Positions 8,281 through 17,593 of a stretch of 34,710 bases of DNA are shown here, piece after piece. The notes under the pieces are model-generated. The model was not told the origin of the DNA and did not search any database. It was given only the letters and a program-made list of their open reading frames with translations. The DNA comes from Sphingobacterium phlebotomi (GTDB taxonomy: Bacteria; Bacteroidota; Bacteroidia; Sphingobacteriales; Sphingobacteriaceae): the NCBI RefSeq assembly GCF_008180195.1, contig NZ_VTAV01000016.1:1-34710 (forward strand). Reading direction: 5' to 3'. Within the stretch, counting starts at the first letter, position 1. Each line of letters opens with the position of its first letter. Both the position numbers and the translations under genes were made by a program.

Positions 8281-9753
8281 ATGCAATTAGATCCACAAAA
8301 ATTCGTAGCAGAAGGTCTTACATACGACGATGTTTTATTGATTCCTGCTTATTCAGAAGTTTTGCCTCGTGACGTCGACACGAGCACACAGCTTACAAAA
8401 AAAATTCGCTTAAATATTCCTTTAGTATCTGCCGCGATGGATACGGTAACGGGAGCTGATTTAGCTATCGCCATTGCACAAGCGGGGGGGATAGGAATGT
8501 TGCATAAAAATATGTCAATAGACGAGCAGGCGGCAGAGGTGCGTAAGGTAAAACGTTCGGAAAGCGGAATGATACAGGATCCTGTAACCTTGTTGGAAGG
8601 GTCGACCGTCGGGGATGCTTTTAAAATCATGAAAGAGCATAAGATAGGCGGTATCCCAATTATCAACGATGCCAAAAAGCTTGTCGGCATCGTTACCAAT
8701 CGTGATCTTCGCTTTCAGAAAGATATGTCCATGCCCATCAACGAATTGATGACAAAAACAAATTTGGTTGTGGCGCCCGAAGGGACAGACTTGATTCGCG
8801 CAGAGGAGATTTTGCAGGATTATAAAATTGAAAAGCTACCTGTGGTAGATGCAGAAGGTAACTTAAAAGGACTCATCACCTTTAAAGATATTCAAAAATA
8901 TAAGCATTTTCCGAATGCTGCCAAAGACAGTCATGGCCGTTTGTTGGTAGGAGCTGCGGTAGGGGTAACGGCTGACACGTTGGAACGGGTTACCGCTTTA
9001 GTAAATGCAGGCGTGGACGTGGTGACTATCGATACCGCACATGGACATTCCAAAGGGGTGATCGAGAAATTGAGGGAGGTTAAATCGACTTTTCCCGAAC
9101 TGCAGGTTATCGTAGGGAATATTGCAACAGGAGCGGCGGCGAAAGCATTGGCAGAAGCCGGAGCCGATGCTGTGAAAGTAGGTATTGGTCCGGGATCTAT
9201 TTGTACCACCCGTATCGTTGCGGGGGTAGGTGTACCGCAATTATATGCCGTGTATGAGGTAGCTAAAGCACTAAAAGGTTCTGGGGTCCCATTGATTGCC
9301 GATGGCGGTATCAAACAAACGGGGGATATTGCCAAAGCCATTGCTGCGGGAGCAGACACGATTATGGCGGGTTCGTTATTTGCCGGAGTAGAAGAAGCCC
9401 CGGGTGAAACCATTATCTATGAAGGACGTAAGTTTAAATCATATAGAGGGATGGGATCTATAGAAGCAATGGAAAGAGGCTCCAAGGATCGTTATTTCCA
9501 GGATGTAGAAGATGATATTAAAAAATTAGTGCCTGAGGGTATTGTAGGGCGTGTTCCATATAAAGGAACATTAGCAGAAGTGGTATATCAATATATCGGT
9601 GGACTAAGAGCATCTATGGGATACTGTGGAGCGAGTGCCATCGACAAATTGAAAGAAGCACAGTTCGTACGGATTACCGGCGCGGGTTTAAGAGAGTCAC
9701 ATCCGCACAATATCTCGATTACGAAAGAAGCACCTAACTATAGTAGAGGCTAA
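8281..9753 (+). CDS. guaB: Inosine-5'-monophosphate dehydrogenase
   Basis: Cytoplasmic enzyme that oxidises IMP to XMP with NAD+, the committed step of GMP synthesis. The TIM barrel begins at residue about 8 (GLTYDDVLL), is interrupted by a CBS-domain pair (about 96-205), and resumes with the catalytic loop GPGSICTTR containing C308. The flap region near 400 (GMGSIEAM) and the Arg-Tyr motif (DRYF) are present. Length of 490 residues is typical. It has its own promoter and a strong terminator, so it is a single-gene unit. Confidence 0.97.
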   Translation: MQLDPQKFVAEGLTYDDVLLIPAYSEVLPRDVDTSTQLTKKIRLNIPLVSAAMDTVTGADLAIAIAQAGGIGMLHKNMSIDEQAAEVRKVKRSESGMIQDPVTLLEGSTVGDAFKIMKEHKIGGIPIINDAKKLVGIVTNRDLRFQKDMSMPINELMTKTNLVVAPEGTDLIRAEEILQDYKIEKLPVVDAEGNLKGLITFKDIQKYKHFPNAAKDSHGRLLVGAAVGVTADTLERVTALVNAGVDVVTIDTAHGHSKGVIEKLREVKSTFPELQVIVGNIATGAAAKALAEAGADAVKVGIGPGSICTTRIVAGVGVPQLYAVYEVAKALKGSGVPLIADGGIKQTGDIAKAIAAGADTIMAGSLFAGVEEAPGETIIYEGRKFKSYRGMGSIEAMERGSKDRYFQDVEDDIKKLVPEGIVGRVPYKGTLAEVVYQYIGGLRASMGYCGASAIDKLKEAQFVRITGAGLRESHPHNISITKEAPNYSRG

Positions 9754-9813
9754 GATTCGATAAACTTCCTACCAAGAAAGCATCCCAAAGTAAAAGTGGA
9801 AAATAAAAAGAAG

Positions 9814-9841
9814 AAGCTGTCTAGATTGGACAGCTTTTTTT
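9814..9841 (+). terminator. guaB terminator
   Basis: An 8-bp stem (9814-9821 with 9829-9836, AAGCTGTC/GACAGCTT), 7-nt loop, then TTTTT. Confidence 0.85.
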
Positions 9842-9871
9842 ATGCGGAAATAGTTTTGATGAAAGAAAAGT

Positions 9872-10774
9872 TTAAAGCACTGGATCATATGCTTTAAACT
9901 TTTCTTTGGGTTCAAAATAATTCCATAATATATTTGCAATCCGTCTGGTCAAAATCTCCGCTTCATTATCACGTGTCCAGCGTTGATCTGTATTGTTTTT
10001 CGTTAAGACAGCAAAAACAAAATCACCCGATGGCGCATGAACAAATACCACCTCACCGCGTGCCTCATTTACCGAACCTGTTTTGGAAGCTGTTGCGATG
10101 TAAGCAGGGAATTGTGACAGTGACCGTTCGTTGTAAAATTGATTTTTTAGATAACGGTACATTTTGTCGGAAAGGCGGGGAGTGATGACTTTGCCCTGTT
10201 GGATTAAGGTCATCAGTTGTGCAATTTCGCGGGGTGTCGTTTGTCCCCATCCATATTTTTTCCATATCTCCTCACGCCCCTCGGTACGGGAGTTTACTTT
10301 GGTATGAGGAAGTCCTAAGTCATCCATCATACGATTAATGGAAGTACCACCACCAGCTAATTCCTGACACCATATTGATGCTACGTTGTCGCTATAGGTC
10401 AGCATGAGGGAAACCATGGTGGATAGGTCGGTTTGAGTACTGTCTTTATAAAACTGCATCAATCCTGAACCGCCGTATACACGTTTGGCATCGTATAGGT
10501 AAGGGCTATTTAACTTCAGTTCTCCGAGATTTATCTTGTTGAAAACACCCGCTAGAATAGGGATTTTCACAATGCTTGCCGTAGGAAAGATACTGTCCGC
10601 CTGTATATCTACCGTTTTGTTTTGCCTAAGATGTTGCACAAATATGCCTATATCTCCCTGAAAATCTTTGATTTCGTTTTGCAATATACGCTCTAATTTG
10701 CTGTCGTTTTTCTGCGCATGGCCGTGTTCTCCGATAAGGAGGAAAAAAAGAACTATGAACAAACCGTGTTTCAT
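9872..10774 (-). CDS. Class A beta-lactamase-like serine hydrolase
   Basis: Exported serine hydrolase of the class A beta-lactamase fold (signal peptide about 1-21, ending GHAQ). The active-site motifs are S67-I-V-K70 (SxxK), S128-D-N130 (SDN) and K231-T-G (KTG). In the omega loop, R163-T-E165 can be aligned to R164-x-E166 of TEM, but the loop looks one residue shorter and the Asn at position 170 is not found, so deacylation efficiency is uncertain. It may be a weak beta-lactamase or a peptidoglycan-active relative. Last gene of a five-gene minus-strand operon, 17 nt after the permease. Resistance should not be assumed. Confidence 0.85.
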   Translation of the reverse strand: MKHGLFIVLFFLLIGEHGHAQKNDSKLERILQNEIKDFQGDIGIFVQHLRQNKTVDIQADSIFPTASIVKIPILAGVFNKINLGELKLNSPYLYDAKRVYGGSGLMQFYKDSTQTDLSTMVSLMLTYSDNVASIWCQELAGGGTSINRMMDDLGLPHTKVNSRTEGREEIWKKYGWGQTTPREIAQLMTLIQQGKVITPRLSDKMYRYLKNQFYNERSLSQFPAYIATASKTGSVNEARGEVVFVHAPSGDFVFAVLTKNNTDQRWTRDNEAEILTRRIANILWNYFEPKEKFKAYDPVL

Positions 10775-10791
10775 CTGTATACAAATAACGA

Positions 10792-12264
10792 CTAAGATTT
10801 ACGATGTGACTGTCGAACCTTGCTGTGCTTCCGGCTATAAAACCAATAAATGGCGACACCAATAAGCAGCCAGATTCCTAGACGTTCCCAACTTTCTATC
10901 GGTAAAGATGCCATCAAAATCAAACAGACAATAATGCCTAATACCGGCACCAACGGAACTAATGGTGTTTTGAATGGTCTTTCAATTTCCGGGCTTGTTT
11001 TACGTAGGACCATTACGCCTATACAAACCAGCGTGAAGGCGAATAGGGTGCCGATACTAACCATGTGTCCTAAATCAGAAATAGGCACAAAGCCGGCGAA
11101 AAGAGATACGAACACCATGAATATGAGGTTCGTTTTCCAAGGTGTTTGGTTTTTGGAAAGGTCGGAAAACATCTTTGGCAATAAGCCATCTTTGCTCATC
11201 GAGTAAAACACGCGGCTTTGCCCGAGTAGCATTACTAAAATAACAGACGTGTAACCGGCAATGATCGTAACAATCAATGCTGTATTTAGAAATGTATAGC
11301 CCGTATTGGCAAATGCCGTAGCGACAGGTTTGGCGTCACCTTCAAACGATTTATAATTTTCTAGTCCCGTCATGACGTAAGAGAAAAGTACATATAAAAT
11401 GGTACAAACAATAAGCGAACCGATAATACCAATGGGCATGCCTCGTTTAGGGTTTTTGGCTTCCTGTGCTGCGGTGCTCACGGCATCAAACCCGATGAAA
11501 GCAAAAAACAAGACACCGGCTGCCCGTAGAATACCACTAACCCCAAACTCTCCGAAATGGTCACTGTGTAGAAAAGACCATAAACTCATATCACCACTTT
11601 TCACCATTTCTTCGCCTTCGTTTGTCGGAATAAAAGGAACGTGATTGGATGAATCGATAAAGCTCCATCCCAAAGCAATGAATATCAATACCACCCCAAC
11701 TTTTAAAATCACCAATATATTATTAACAGTAGATGATTCTTTTGTGCCACGCATTAACAATAAGGAGAGCAGGCATACGATGATAATAGCGGGGATATTT
11801 ATATAACCACCTTCCCATGGCCCTCGTAAATATTCTGGTGGGATAGAAAGACCAAATGTCATCAAGAGCTCATTAAAGTACTGTGACCAACTAACCGCTA
11901 CCGTCGCACTTGCCAATGCATATTCCAAGACTAAATCCCAACCGATAATCCACGCCATAAATTCGCCCATTGTTGCATAGGAATACGTATAGGCACTACC
12001 CGCGACAGGAATCATGGAGGCAAATTCAGCATAACAAAGGCCGGCAAAGGAACATGCTAAGGCAGCAATAATGAAAGAAAGGATAACAGCTGGGCCCGCA
12101 TTCTCCGCTGCGGCAATTCCGGTTAAGGAGAAAAGCCCCGCACCAATAATAGCTCCTACACCCAAAGACACCAGTCCGGTACTCGAAAGTGTCCGTTTTA
12201 ACGTATGTTCCCCACTTTCCCGCGCTTCTTGGATAATTTTTGGAATAGATTTTTTATATAACAT
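10792..12264 (-). CDS. APC superfamily amino-acid permease (cationic amino-acid transporter-like)
   Basis: A 490-residue inner-membrane permease of the CAT/YfnA branch. LGVGAIIGAGLFSLTGIAA (residues about 34-52) is the helix-1 substrate motif, followed by LCYAEFASMIPVAGSAYTYSYATMGE and IGWDLVLEYALA, all typical of this branch. A hydrophilic N-terminus of about 28 residues and a basic C-terminal tail (SRKHSKVRQSHRKS) lie in the cytoplasm. Spacing to neighbours is 30 nt upstream and 17 nt downstream, so it is in one operon with a metallopeptidase and a CarboxypepD_reg protein. That suggests uptake of amino acids released by peptidase action, which is inference. Confidence 0.9.
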   Translation of the reverse strand: MLYKKSIPKIIQEARESGEHTLKRTLSSTGLVSLGVGAIIGAGLFSLTGIAAAENAGPAVILSFIIAALACSFAGLCYAEFASMIPVAGSAYTYSYATMGEFMAWIIGWDLVLEYALASATVAVSWSQYFNELLMTFGLSIPPEYLRGPWEGGYINIPAIIIVCLLSLLLMRGTKESSTVNNILVILKVGVVLIFIALGWSFIDSSNHVPFIPTNEGEEMVKSGDMSLWSFLHSDHFGEFGVSGILRAAGVLFFAFIGFDAVSTAAQEAKNPKRGMPIGIIGSLIVCTILYVLFSYVMTGLENYKSFEGDAKPVATAFANTGYTFLNTALIVTIIAGYTSVILVMLLGQSRVFYSMSKDGLLPKMFSDLSKNQTPWKTNLIFMVFVSLFAGFVPISDLGHMVSIGTLFAFTLVCIGVMVLRKTSPEIERPFKTPLVPLVPVLGIIVCLILMASLPIESWERLGIWLLIGVAIYWFYSRKHSKVRQSHRKS

Positions 12265-12294
12265 AATTTTGTTGTTTATATGGGTAGTGGTGTA

Positions 12295-12993
12295 TTATTT
12301 TCCAGATTTAAATTTACCGTAAGAATCGAGTACATATGCCCTAATATCCTCTGGTGATGCTGTCTCTATAAATTCAAGTGACGGACGAAATTGCTCTCTA
12401 AAGAGTGCCATTTCTGTATCTGTAAGCGGCACGATAGCACGAATAGCCTGCTCGCTAAACAACCTATCTACTTTTCGGTTATTTTGCTCTTCTAGCAGGA
12501 GATCCAGATTTTTGCGGGCCATTTTACTTTGTCTGCCAAATAAGCGGGAAAGCGAAACCCTTAACCCGCCTCGGGTCTGTGATGCTTCTGTGACCTGCCC
12601 TTCGCTTTTGGCTCTCTCAATTTCATAGGCCAAACGGCTGTCCGTTAGGCGGCTTATAATAACCTCGTCAATGACGATAGACTTGCTATCGCGGATTAGA
12701 TAAATGCGTTGTATGCCTTCTTGGTAAATAAAAGTCGTGTCTACTTCATACCCCGATTGGGTAAAGGTCAGCAGGTCATTGATATTTCCAGAGATCATAA
12801 AGTTTCCTTCTGCATCCGTTTGTGTGGTTTCGTTCGTCCGGAGGTTTTTGACGACAACATCTCTTAATCGTTGGCTGCTTTCCAGTTCATGTACAATGCC
12901 TTTGATCTCCTGTGCATTTACCGAAAGGTTTACACAGAACCCGAAAAGCAACAAAAAGAAAAAGAATGCATGAAGTTGTATGTTTTTTTTCAT
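12295..12993 (-). CDS. Exported protein with CarboxypepD_reg-like domain
   Basis: A 232-residue exported protein of unknown function. The chosen ATG at 12993 gives a clean signal peptide (MKKNIQLHAFFFFLLLFGF...VNAQ). Residues about 25-100 resemble a CarboxypepD_reg-like beta-sandwich (EIKGIVHELESSQRLRDVVVKN, then TQTDAEGNFMI), the module found before Bacteroidota outer-membrane receptors. The remainder is helical and charged (RAKSEGQVTEASQTRGGLRVSLSRLFG), unlike a barrel. Upstream in-frame ATGs at 13020 and 13038 exist but would bury the signal peptide and overlap the upstream gene. Confidence 0.75.
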   Translation of the reverse strand: MKKNIQLHAFFFFLLLFGFCVNLSVNAQEIKGIVHELESSQRLRDVVVKNLRTNETTQTDAEGNFMISGNINDLLTFTQSGYEVDTTFIYQEGIQRIYLIRDSKSIVIDEVIISRLTDSRLAYEIERAKSEGQVTEASQTRGGLRVSLSRLFGRQSKMARKNLDLLLEEQNNRKVDRLFSEQAIRAIVPLTDTEMALFREQFRPSLEFIETASPEDIRAYVLDSYGKFKSGK

Positions 12994-13022
12994 CGTATTT
13001 TTTAATATCTTATATCTCATAA

Positions 13023-14972
13023 CTAATTTCTTGGCCAAACGTTATTATTCGGATCTATATCCGGATAGACGTTGTCCGGGTCAATAACCACTTTCGTTAG
13101 CTTTTCCGTAGACTTGAGCTTAAAACGCCAAGATGTATTACGTTGCCATACTTCTACGGGTATTTTTTTTCTTATTTTTTCTCCGGACTCGGTCGTCGCT
13201 TCGATAATGACGGGCATCGGCAATTTTTGTAGGTTGTCGATGGTGATGATGGCACCATTTTTAGGATCTAAACCTTCATATTCTACCGATCGGACAGCTT
13301 GGTCTAATGCCCAGTTGTTTTTAAACCATCCACGCCAAAACCAAGCTAAATTTTCACCTGTTTCATTTTCAATCGTACGGAAAAAATCATCTGGAGTAGG
13401 ATGTCTATATGCCCAATATTCAATATACTTGCGAAAAGCCTTGTCAAAACGCTCAGCACCGATCACCTCATCACGTAATAACCGTATACCGTACGCGGGT
13501 TTGTAATAGGCGAGGATACCAATGTTTTTTTCTTTCATATTCTGAGGAGAAGACATAATAGGTTCTAGATCAGGTCTGGAAAACGCATGGGCCATACTAT
13601 TACGGTTCCCAAATTTTTTATGGTATTCTCCCTTATTAAATTCTTCGGTAGATAATTCGTTAATAAACGTATTGAAGCCTTCATCCATCCAAGCGTGCAG
13701 ACGCTCGTTGCTCCCAACAATCATCGGGAACCAGTTATGACCAAACTCATGGTCAGTCACACCCCATAAGTTTCCCGCTTTTGCTGTATAACCACAGAAA
13801 GAGATGCCGGGGTATTCCATGCCTCCTACATTAGAGGCTACGTTGACGGCTACAGGATACGGATATTCAAGCCACTTTTTACTATAGTGCTCGACAGATG
13901 CTTTCGTATATTCTGTTGAACGCTCCCAAGCATTGCCTCCATTGCTTTCAGCAGGATAGGCAGACAGCGCCAATGCACTTTTTCCACTAGGGTTGTTTAT
14001 TTTTGCACCGTCAATAATAAAAGCTTTGGAAGAAGCCCAGGCGAAGTCATGGGCATTATCCAATTTATATTTCCATGTCAGCCGTTTTTTATTTGGGCGT
14101 GAAGCAGCGTTAGTTACCTCTTCTGCCGATCGAATCAAAACCGTTTTTTCGCTTTCAGATGCTTGTTTATATCGAGAAAGTTGTTCGGAAGTCCATACTT
14201 CGGTGGGATTAAGAAGCTCACCTCCCGCTACGACGATGTGGTCGGCAGGAGCATCGATTTCTACGCGATAATCACCAAATTCAAGATAGAATTCACCTGG
14301 TCCAGTATAAGGTTCTGTATTCCAGCCTAAAATATCGTCGTAGACACATACTCGGGGGTACCATTGCGCGATGGTATATATCTTTCCATTTTTAGTGTCC
14401 AATATGCCTGTCCGGTCAGCGCCGTATTCCGGAACAGTATAGGAAAATTCTATTTCTAAGTTAACGGAATGACCACCAGCTTTTAGCACTTTAGGTAATT
14501 CCAATCGCATTCGTGTATCAATGACTTCGTAAGATGCTGTTGAACCGTCTGAAAAACGGAGATTCGTTAATTGAAAACCACCGTTGAAATTGGATGCTGC
14601 AGAGCCGTAGCGACTATCCTGCAGTGGAATGGTAGCTTGTCCTCGTGAATCTTCGTGGAAGAGATTTTGGTCCAGTTGAAACCAAATATACTGTAAATCG
14701 TCAGGACTGTTGTTCGTATAGTTGATGGTTAAATGTCCCGAAACTTGGTTGGTTTGTTCGTCTAGGGATACTTTGATAGTATAGTCTGCTCGGTTTTGCC
14801 AGTAGGCATGTCCCGGTTTCCCGCTGGCGGAACGATAAGGAGAACCGTTTTGTGTATAAAAAATGGGATGAAAAGCTTCTGTATAATTGTATACACTGTT
14901 TGTTTGTGCACTTACCAGACCCGTGGCTAGCAGTATAGCGGAAAGTGCTGTACAAATATTTTTTTTAATCAT
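13023..14972 (-). CDS. M1 family zinc metallopeptidase (aminopeptidase N-like), exported
   Basis: Exported gluzincin peptidase. Numbered from the chosen start, the zinc motif HEFGH is at 408-412 with the third ligand Glu 19 residues after the last His (AWMDEG), the HExxH-x18-E pattern of family M1. GGMEYPG at about 383-389 occupies the place of the GxMEN exopeptidase motif with Tyr instead of Asn. ATG 14972 gives a signal peptide (MIKKNICTALSAILLATG...SAQ) and leaves a 4-nt gap to the preceding gene; a start at 15008 would overlap that gene and precede the signal. Length of 649 residues is usual for Bacteroidota M1 peptidases. Second gene of a five-gene operon. Confidence 0.92.
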   Translation of the reverse strand: MIKKNICTALSAILLATGLVSAQTNSVYNYTEAFHPIFYTQNGSPYRSASGKPGHAYWQNRADYTIKVSLDEQTNQVSGHLTINYTNNSPDDLQYIWFQLDQNLFHEDSRGQATIPLQDSRYGSAASNFNGGFQLTNLRFSDGSTASYEVIDTRMRLELPKVLKAGGHSVNLEIEFSYTVPEYGADRTGILDTKNGKIYTIAQWYPRVCVYDDILGWNTEPYTGPGEFYLEFGDYRVEIDAPADHIVVAGGELLNPTEVWTSEQLSRYKQASESEKTVLIRSAEEVTNAASRPNKKRLTWKYKLDNAHDFAWASSKAFIIDGAKINNPSGKSALALSAYPAESNGGNAWERSTEYTKASVEHYSKKWLEYPYPVAVNVASNVGGMEYPGISFCGYTAKAGNLWGVTDHEFGHNWFPMIVGSNERLHAWMDEGFNTFINELSTEEFNKGEYHKKFGNRNSMAHAFSRPDLEPIMSSPQNMKEKNIGILAYYKPAYGIRLLRDEVIGAERFDKAFRKYIEYWAYRHPTPDDFFRTIENETGENLAWFWRGWFKNNWALDQAVRSVEYEGLDPKNGAIITIDNLQKLPMPVIIEATTESGEKIRKKIPVEVWQRNTSWRFKLKSTEKLTKVVIDPDNVYPDIDPNNNVWPRN

Positions 14973-14976
14973 AGTA

Positions 14977-15327
14977 CTATTTAAGTTTTGCTCTATATTC
15001 CTCTTCATCGAAACCTAATATAATACCTTTAGGTGATTTTATTAACGGTCTCTTAATCATGCTATTGTTTTTTAAAAGAACTTGATTAGCAGAATGGGCA
15101 TCAATAACCGTAGCTTGTTCTTCCGGACTGAGTTTCCGCCAGGTTGTACCTTTTTTATTTACTAAGGTTTCCCAGGAAATTTCTTTTTCCCATGCTTCCA
15201 ATTGCTCCAGCGCGGCTGGTTCTTTTTTGTAATCATGAAAAGTGTAAGCGATTTTGTTTTCGTCAAGCCATGTCAAGGCTTTTTTTACCGTACTGCAATT
15301 CTTAATGCCGTATACCTGTAGCGCCAT
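14977..15327 (-). CDS. ArsC/Spx family thioredoxin-fold protein (YffB-like)
   Basis: A 116-residue cytoplasmic protein closely resembling E. coli YffB: VYGIKNCSTVKKALTWLDE (single catalytic-type Cys, C11), then YTFHDYKKEP, TTWRKLSPEEQ and a C-terminal IKRPLIKS...ILGFDEEEY. The family shares the arsenate-reductase (ArsC) fold, but YffB-type proteins are not proven arsenate reductases and probably act on glutathione or other thiols. No ars genes are nearby. First gene of the operon leading to the M1 peptidase (4-nt gap). Confidence 0.88.
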   Translation of the reverse strand: MALQVYGIKNCSTVKKALTWLDENKIAYTFHDYKKEPAALEQLEAWEKEISWETLVNKKGTTWRKLSPEEQATVIDAHSANQVLLKNNSMIKRPLIKSPKGIILGFDEEEYRAKLK

Positions 15328-15436
15328 GATTTGTTTTCTTTATTTTTATGTTGAGATAAAGATATTAATATTATTAAAAATAGCGGTATTCTAATGGAAT
15401 TATATAATTTATATAGTGTATTTTTTACACTAACTG

Positions 15437-15467
15437 TTGTGTGGTATAAAAAAACTCCATACCTTTA
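15437..15467 (+). promoter_or_regulatory. Promoter of the fructose-bisphosphate aldolase gene
   Basis: TTG at 15437-15439, 20-nt spacer, TACCTTTA at 15460-15467 (one mismatch to TAnnTTTG). Predicted start near 15475, leader about 23 nt. Confidence 0.55.
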
Positions 15468-15497
15468 GTTTCTAATAACACAAATAATAGAAAAAAT

Positions 15498-16577
15498 ATG
15501 AGCCTAAAAGATTTTAAGGGTGTTTTAACTGGCGATCAAGTACAAGAGCTTTTTGAGATTGCTAAAAAACATAAATTTGCTTTACCAGCGGTAAACGTGA
15601 TCGGAACAAATTCTATCAATGCCGTTATGGAGACAGCAAAAGCGGTAAACTCACCTGTCATTATTCAATTATCCAATGGTGGAGCACAGTTCTACGCAGG
15701 AAAATCATTGAACAATGATGGATTGCAAGCCTGTATTTTGGGTGCAGTTTCGGCTGCTCAGCATGTTCATCTGTTAGCAGAGCATTATGGAGTGGCGGTT
15801 ATATTACATACAGACCACGCGGCGAAAAAGTTATTGCCATGGATTGACGGTCTTTTGGATGCGGGCGAAAAATTCTTTGCACAACATGGTAAACCATTGT
15901 TCTCTTCCCACATGCTAGATCTGTCAGAAGAGCCAATCGAAGAAAATATTGAGATTTCCAGAAAATATTTGGAGCGCATGAAGCCGCTTGGCATGACGGT
16001 CGAAATTGAACTGGGTGTAACGGGCGGAGAGGAAGACGGTGTCGATAATACAGATGTAGATAGCTCGAAATTGTATACGCAGCCGGAAGAGGTAGCTTAT
16101 GCCTACGAAGAGCTATCCAAAGTTTCTGATAAATTTACAGTAGCCGCTGCATTTGGAAACGTGCACGGTGTATATAAACCAGGTAATGTGAAATTACAAC
16201 CGGTTATTTTGCATAACTCACAGGAATATATCCGTGAGAAATTTAATCTGTCCGCAGAGAAACCGGTAAATTTTGTTTTCCATGGAGGTTCAGGATCTTC
16301 ACCGGAGGAGATTACCGAAGCTATTTCGTATGGTGCTATTAAAATGAACATCGATACCGATATGCAATGGGCATTCTGGGATGGTGTTCGTGCTTATGAA
16401 GCAAAAAACCGAGACTATTTGCAAGCGCAAATTGGCAACCCGGAAGGTGCGGATTCTCCAAACAAAAAATATTACGATCCACGCGTGTGGTTACGTAAAG
16501 GCGAGGATGCGTTTGTAGAACGTTTAAAACAAGCCTTTAACGAGTTAAATGCTATCGACGTGAATACGAAATTGTAA
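15498..16577 (+). CDS. fbaA: Class II fructose-bisphosphate aldolase
   Basis: Glycolytic/gluconeogenic enzyme that cleaves fructose 1,6-bisphosphate to DHAP and glyceraldehyde 3-phosphate. Zinc-dependent class II type: ILHTDHAAKK supplies catalytic D106 and zinc ligand H107, and further His ligands lie in AFGNVHGVY and FVFHGGSGS. The C-terminal NIDTDMQWAFWDGVR segment is typical of the E. coli-like class IIA. Length of 359 residues matches E. coli FbaA. Single-gene unit with its own promoter and a strong terminator. Confidence 0.97.
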   Translation: MSLKDFKGVLTGDQVQELFEIAKKHKFALPAVNVIGTNSINAVMETAKAVNSPVIIQLSNGGAQFYAGKSLNNDGLQACILGAVSAAQHVHLLAEHYGVAVILHTDHAAKKLLPWIDGLLDAGEKFFAQHGKPLFSSHMLDLSEEPIEENIEISRKYLERMKPLGMTVEIELGVTGGEEDGVDNTDVDSSKLYTQPEEVAYAYEELSKVSDKFTVAAAFGNVHGVYKPGNVKLQPVILHNSQEYIREKFNLSAEKPVNFVFHGGSGSSPEEITEAISYGAIKMNIDTDMQWAFWDGVRAYEAKNRDYLQAQIGNPEGADSPNKKYYDPRVWLRKGEDAFVERLKQAFNELNAIDVNTKL

Positions 16578-16604
16578 GGATTCACCGTCGATTTACGCTA
16601 CAAT

Positions 16605-16641
16605 TTAGCTCACGGTCTAAAACCGTGGGCTAATTTTTTTT
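16605..16641 (+). terminator. Terminator of the aldolase gene
   Basis: A 12-bp stem (16605-16616 with 16622-16633, one G-U pair), 5-nt loop, then a run of eight or more T. Confidence 0.88.
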
Positions 16642-16691
16642 TATTTTTTTTGTATCACTCTTTTTGCTATATTTATAGAAGAACGATATAG

Positions 16692-17576
16692 ATGATGAAT
16701 AAGCAACGGTTTTTGAGTTTTTTGGAGTTTGAGAAACGTTATTCTGCTCATACCATTTCGGCCTATGCGTTGGAGATAGATCGTTTCCTGAATTTTCTAT
16801 CAACCGAAACAATTGCTTTTGAAGAAGTAGACTATCGAGTTATCCGACATTACTTGGCAGTAATGAAAGAGAACGGTAGACAGGCGTCGAGTATTAATCG
16901 CTCTATATCGTCCTTGCGTTCTTTTTATAAATTTTTAGTCAGAGAAGGCTTTGTGACTTCAAGCCCTATGCAGTTGGTCCATGCACTCAAAACGCCCAAG
17001 AAATTGCCTGTAGTGGTCCAGCAGGAAAAAATGGTGGACTTATTAGATACCGGTGGTACGGATCCAGAAAGTTTTGAAGAGGCACGCGACTTTGTTATTT
17101 TAGAGCTATTGTTTGGAACAGGGATACGGCTTTCGGAATTGCTTGCGATTCAAGAGCGCGATATCGATACCTATAACAAAAGGATACTCATATTTGGAAA
17201 ACGAGGTAAAGAAAGGTTAGTGCCTGTGCACCAAACACTGTTGGAAGAAATTAGACGCTATTTAATGTTGAAATATGTACAAGATTTTAAAAACAAATCG
17301 CCCTATTTAATCGTTACCAAAGAAGGAAAGCAGGCTTATCCCTCATTGATTTATCGGACAGTACAGCGGTACTTGGGACGGATTACTTCTCAGCAGAAAA
17401 GAAGCCCACATGTGTTGCGACACACCTTTGCCACCACGCTCTTGAATAATGGAGCGGATTTGAATGCAATAAAGGAATTACTAGGACACGCTGGTTTAGC
17501 GGCAACGCAAGTTTACACGCACAACTCTGTGGAAAGATTAAAATCTATTTATAAACAAGCCCATCCAAAGGCTTAA
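16692..17576 (+). CDS. xerC: Tyrosine recombinase XerC/XerD
   Basis: Chromosome-dimer-resolution type recombinase acting at dif sites before cell division. An N-terminal SAM-like DNA-binding domain (residues about 1-90) is followed by the catalytic domain with the full set: R146 (GTGIRLSEL), K170 (IFGKRGKERLVPVH), H240 and R243 (HVLRHTFA), H266 (LLGHAG) and Y275 (QVYTH). Length of 294 is exactly that of XerC/D proteins. Sequence alone does not separate XerC from XerD. ATG at 16692 or 16695. It precedes hpf by 17 nt, an order common in Bacteroidota. Confidence 0.92.
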   Translation: MMNKQRFLSFLEFEKRYSAHTISAYALEIDRFLNFLSTETIAFEEVDYRVIRHYLAVMKENGRQASSINRSISSLRSFYKFLVREGFVTSSPMQLVHALKTPKKLPVVVQQEKMVDLLDTGGTDPESFEEARDFVILELLFGTGIRLSELLAIQERDIDTYNKRILIFGKRGKERLVPVHQTLLEEIRRYLMLKYVQDFKNKSPYLIVTKEGKQAYPSLIYRTVQRYLGRITSQQKRSPHVLRHTFATTLLNNGADLNAIKELLGHAGLAATQVYTHNSVERLKSIYKQAHPKA

Positions 17577-17583
17577 ACAAAAA

Positions 17584-17589
17584 AGGAGG
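17584..17589 (+). promoter_or_regulatory. Strong Shine-Dalgarno sequence before hpf
   Basis: AGGAGG, 4 nt before the hpf ATG. It is the only full SD hexamer I noticed before a gene in this window. Bacteroidota ribosomes mostly ignore SD sequences because the anti-SD is sequestered, so this is notable. Confidence 0.75.
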
Positions 17590-17593
17590 AAAA

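Noticed and set aside
9814..9841. guaB terminator also serving the opposite-strand beta-lactamase-like gene
   Set aside because: On the minus strand the stem is followed by CTTCTTTTTA rather than a clean U-run; evidence too weak to call it bidirectional.
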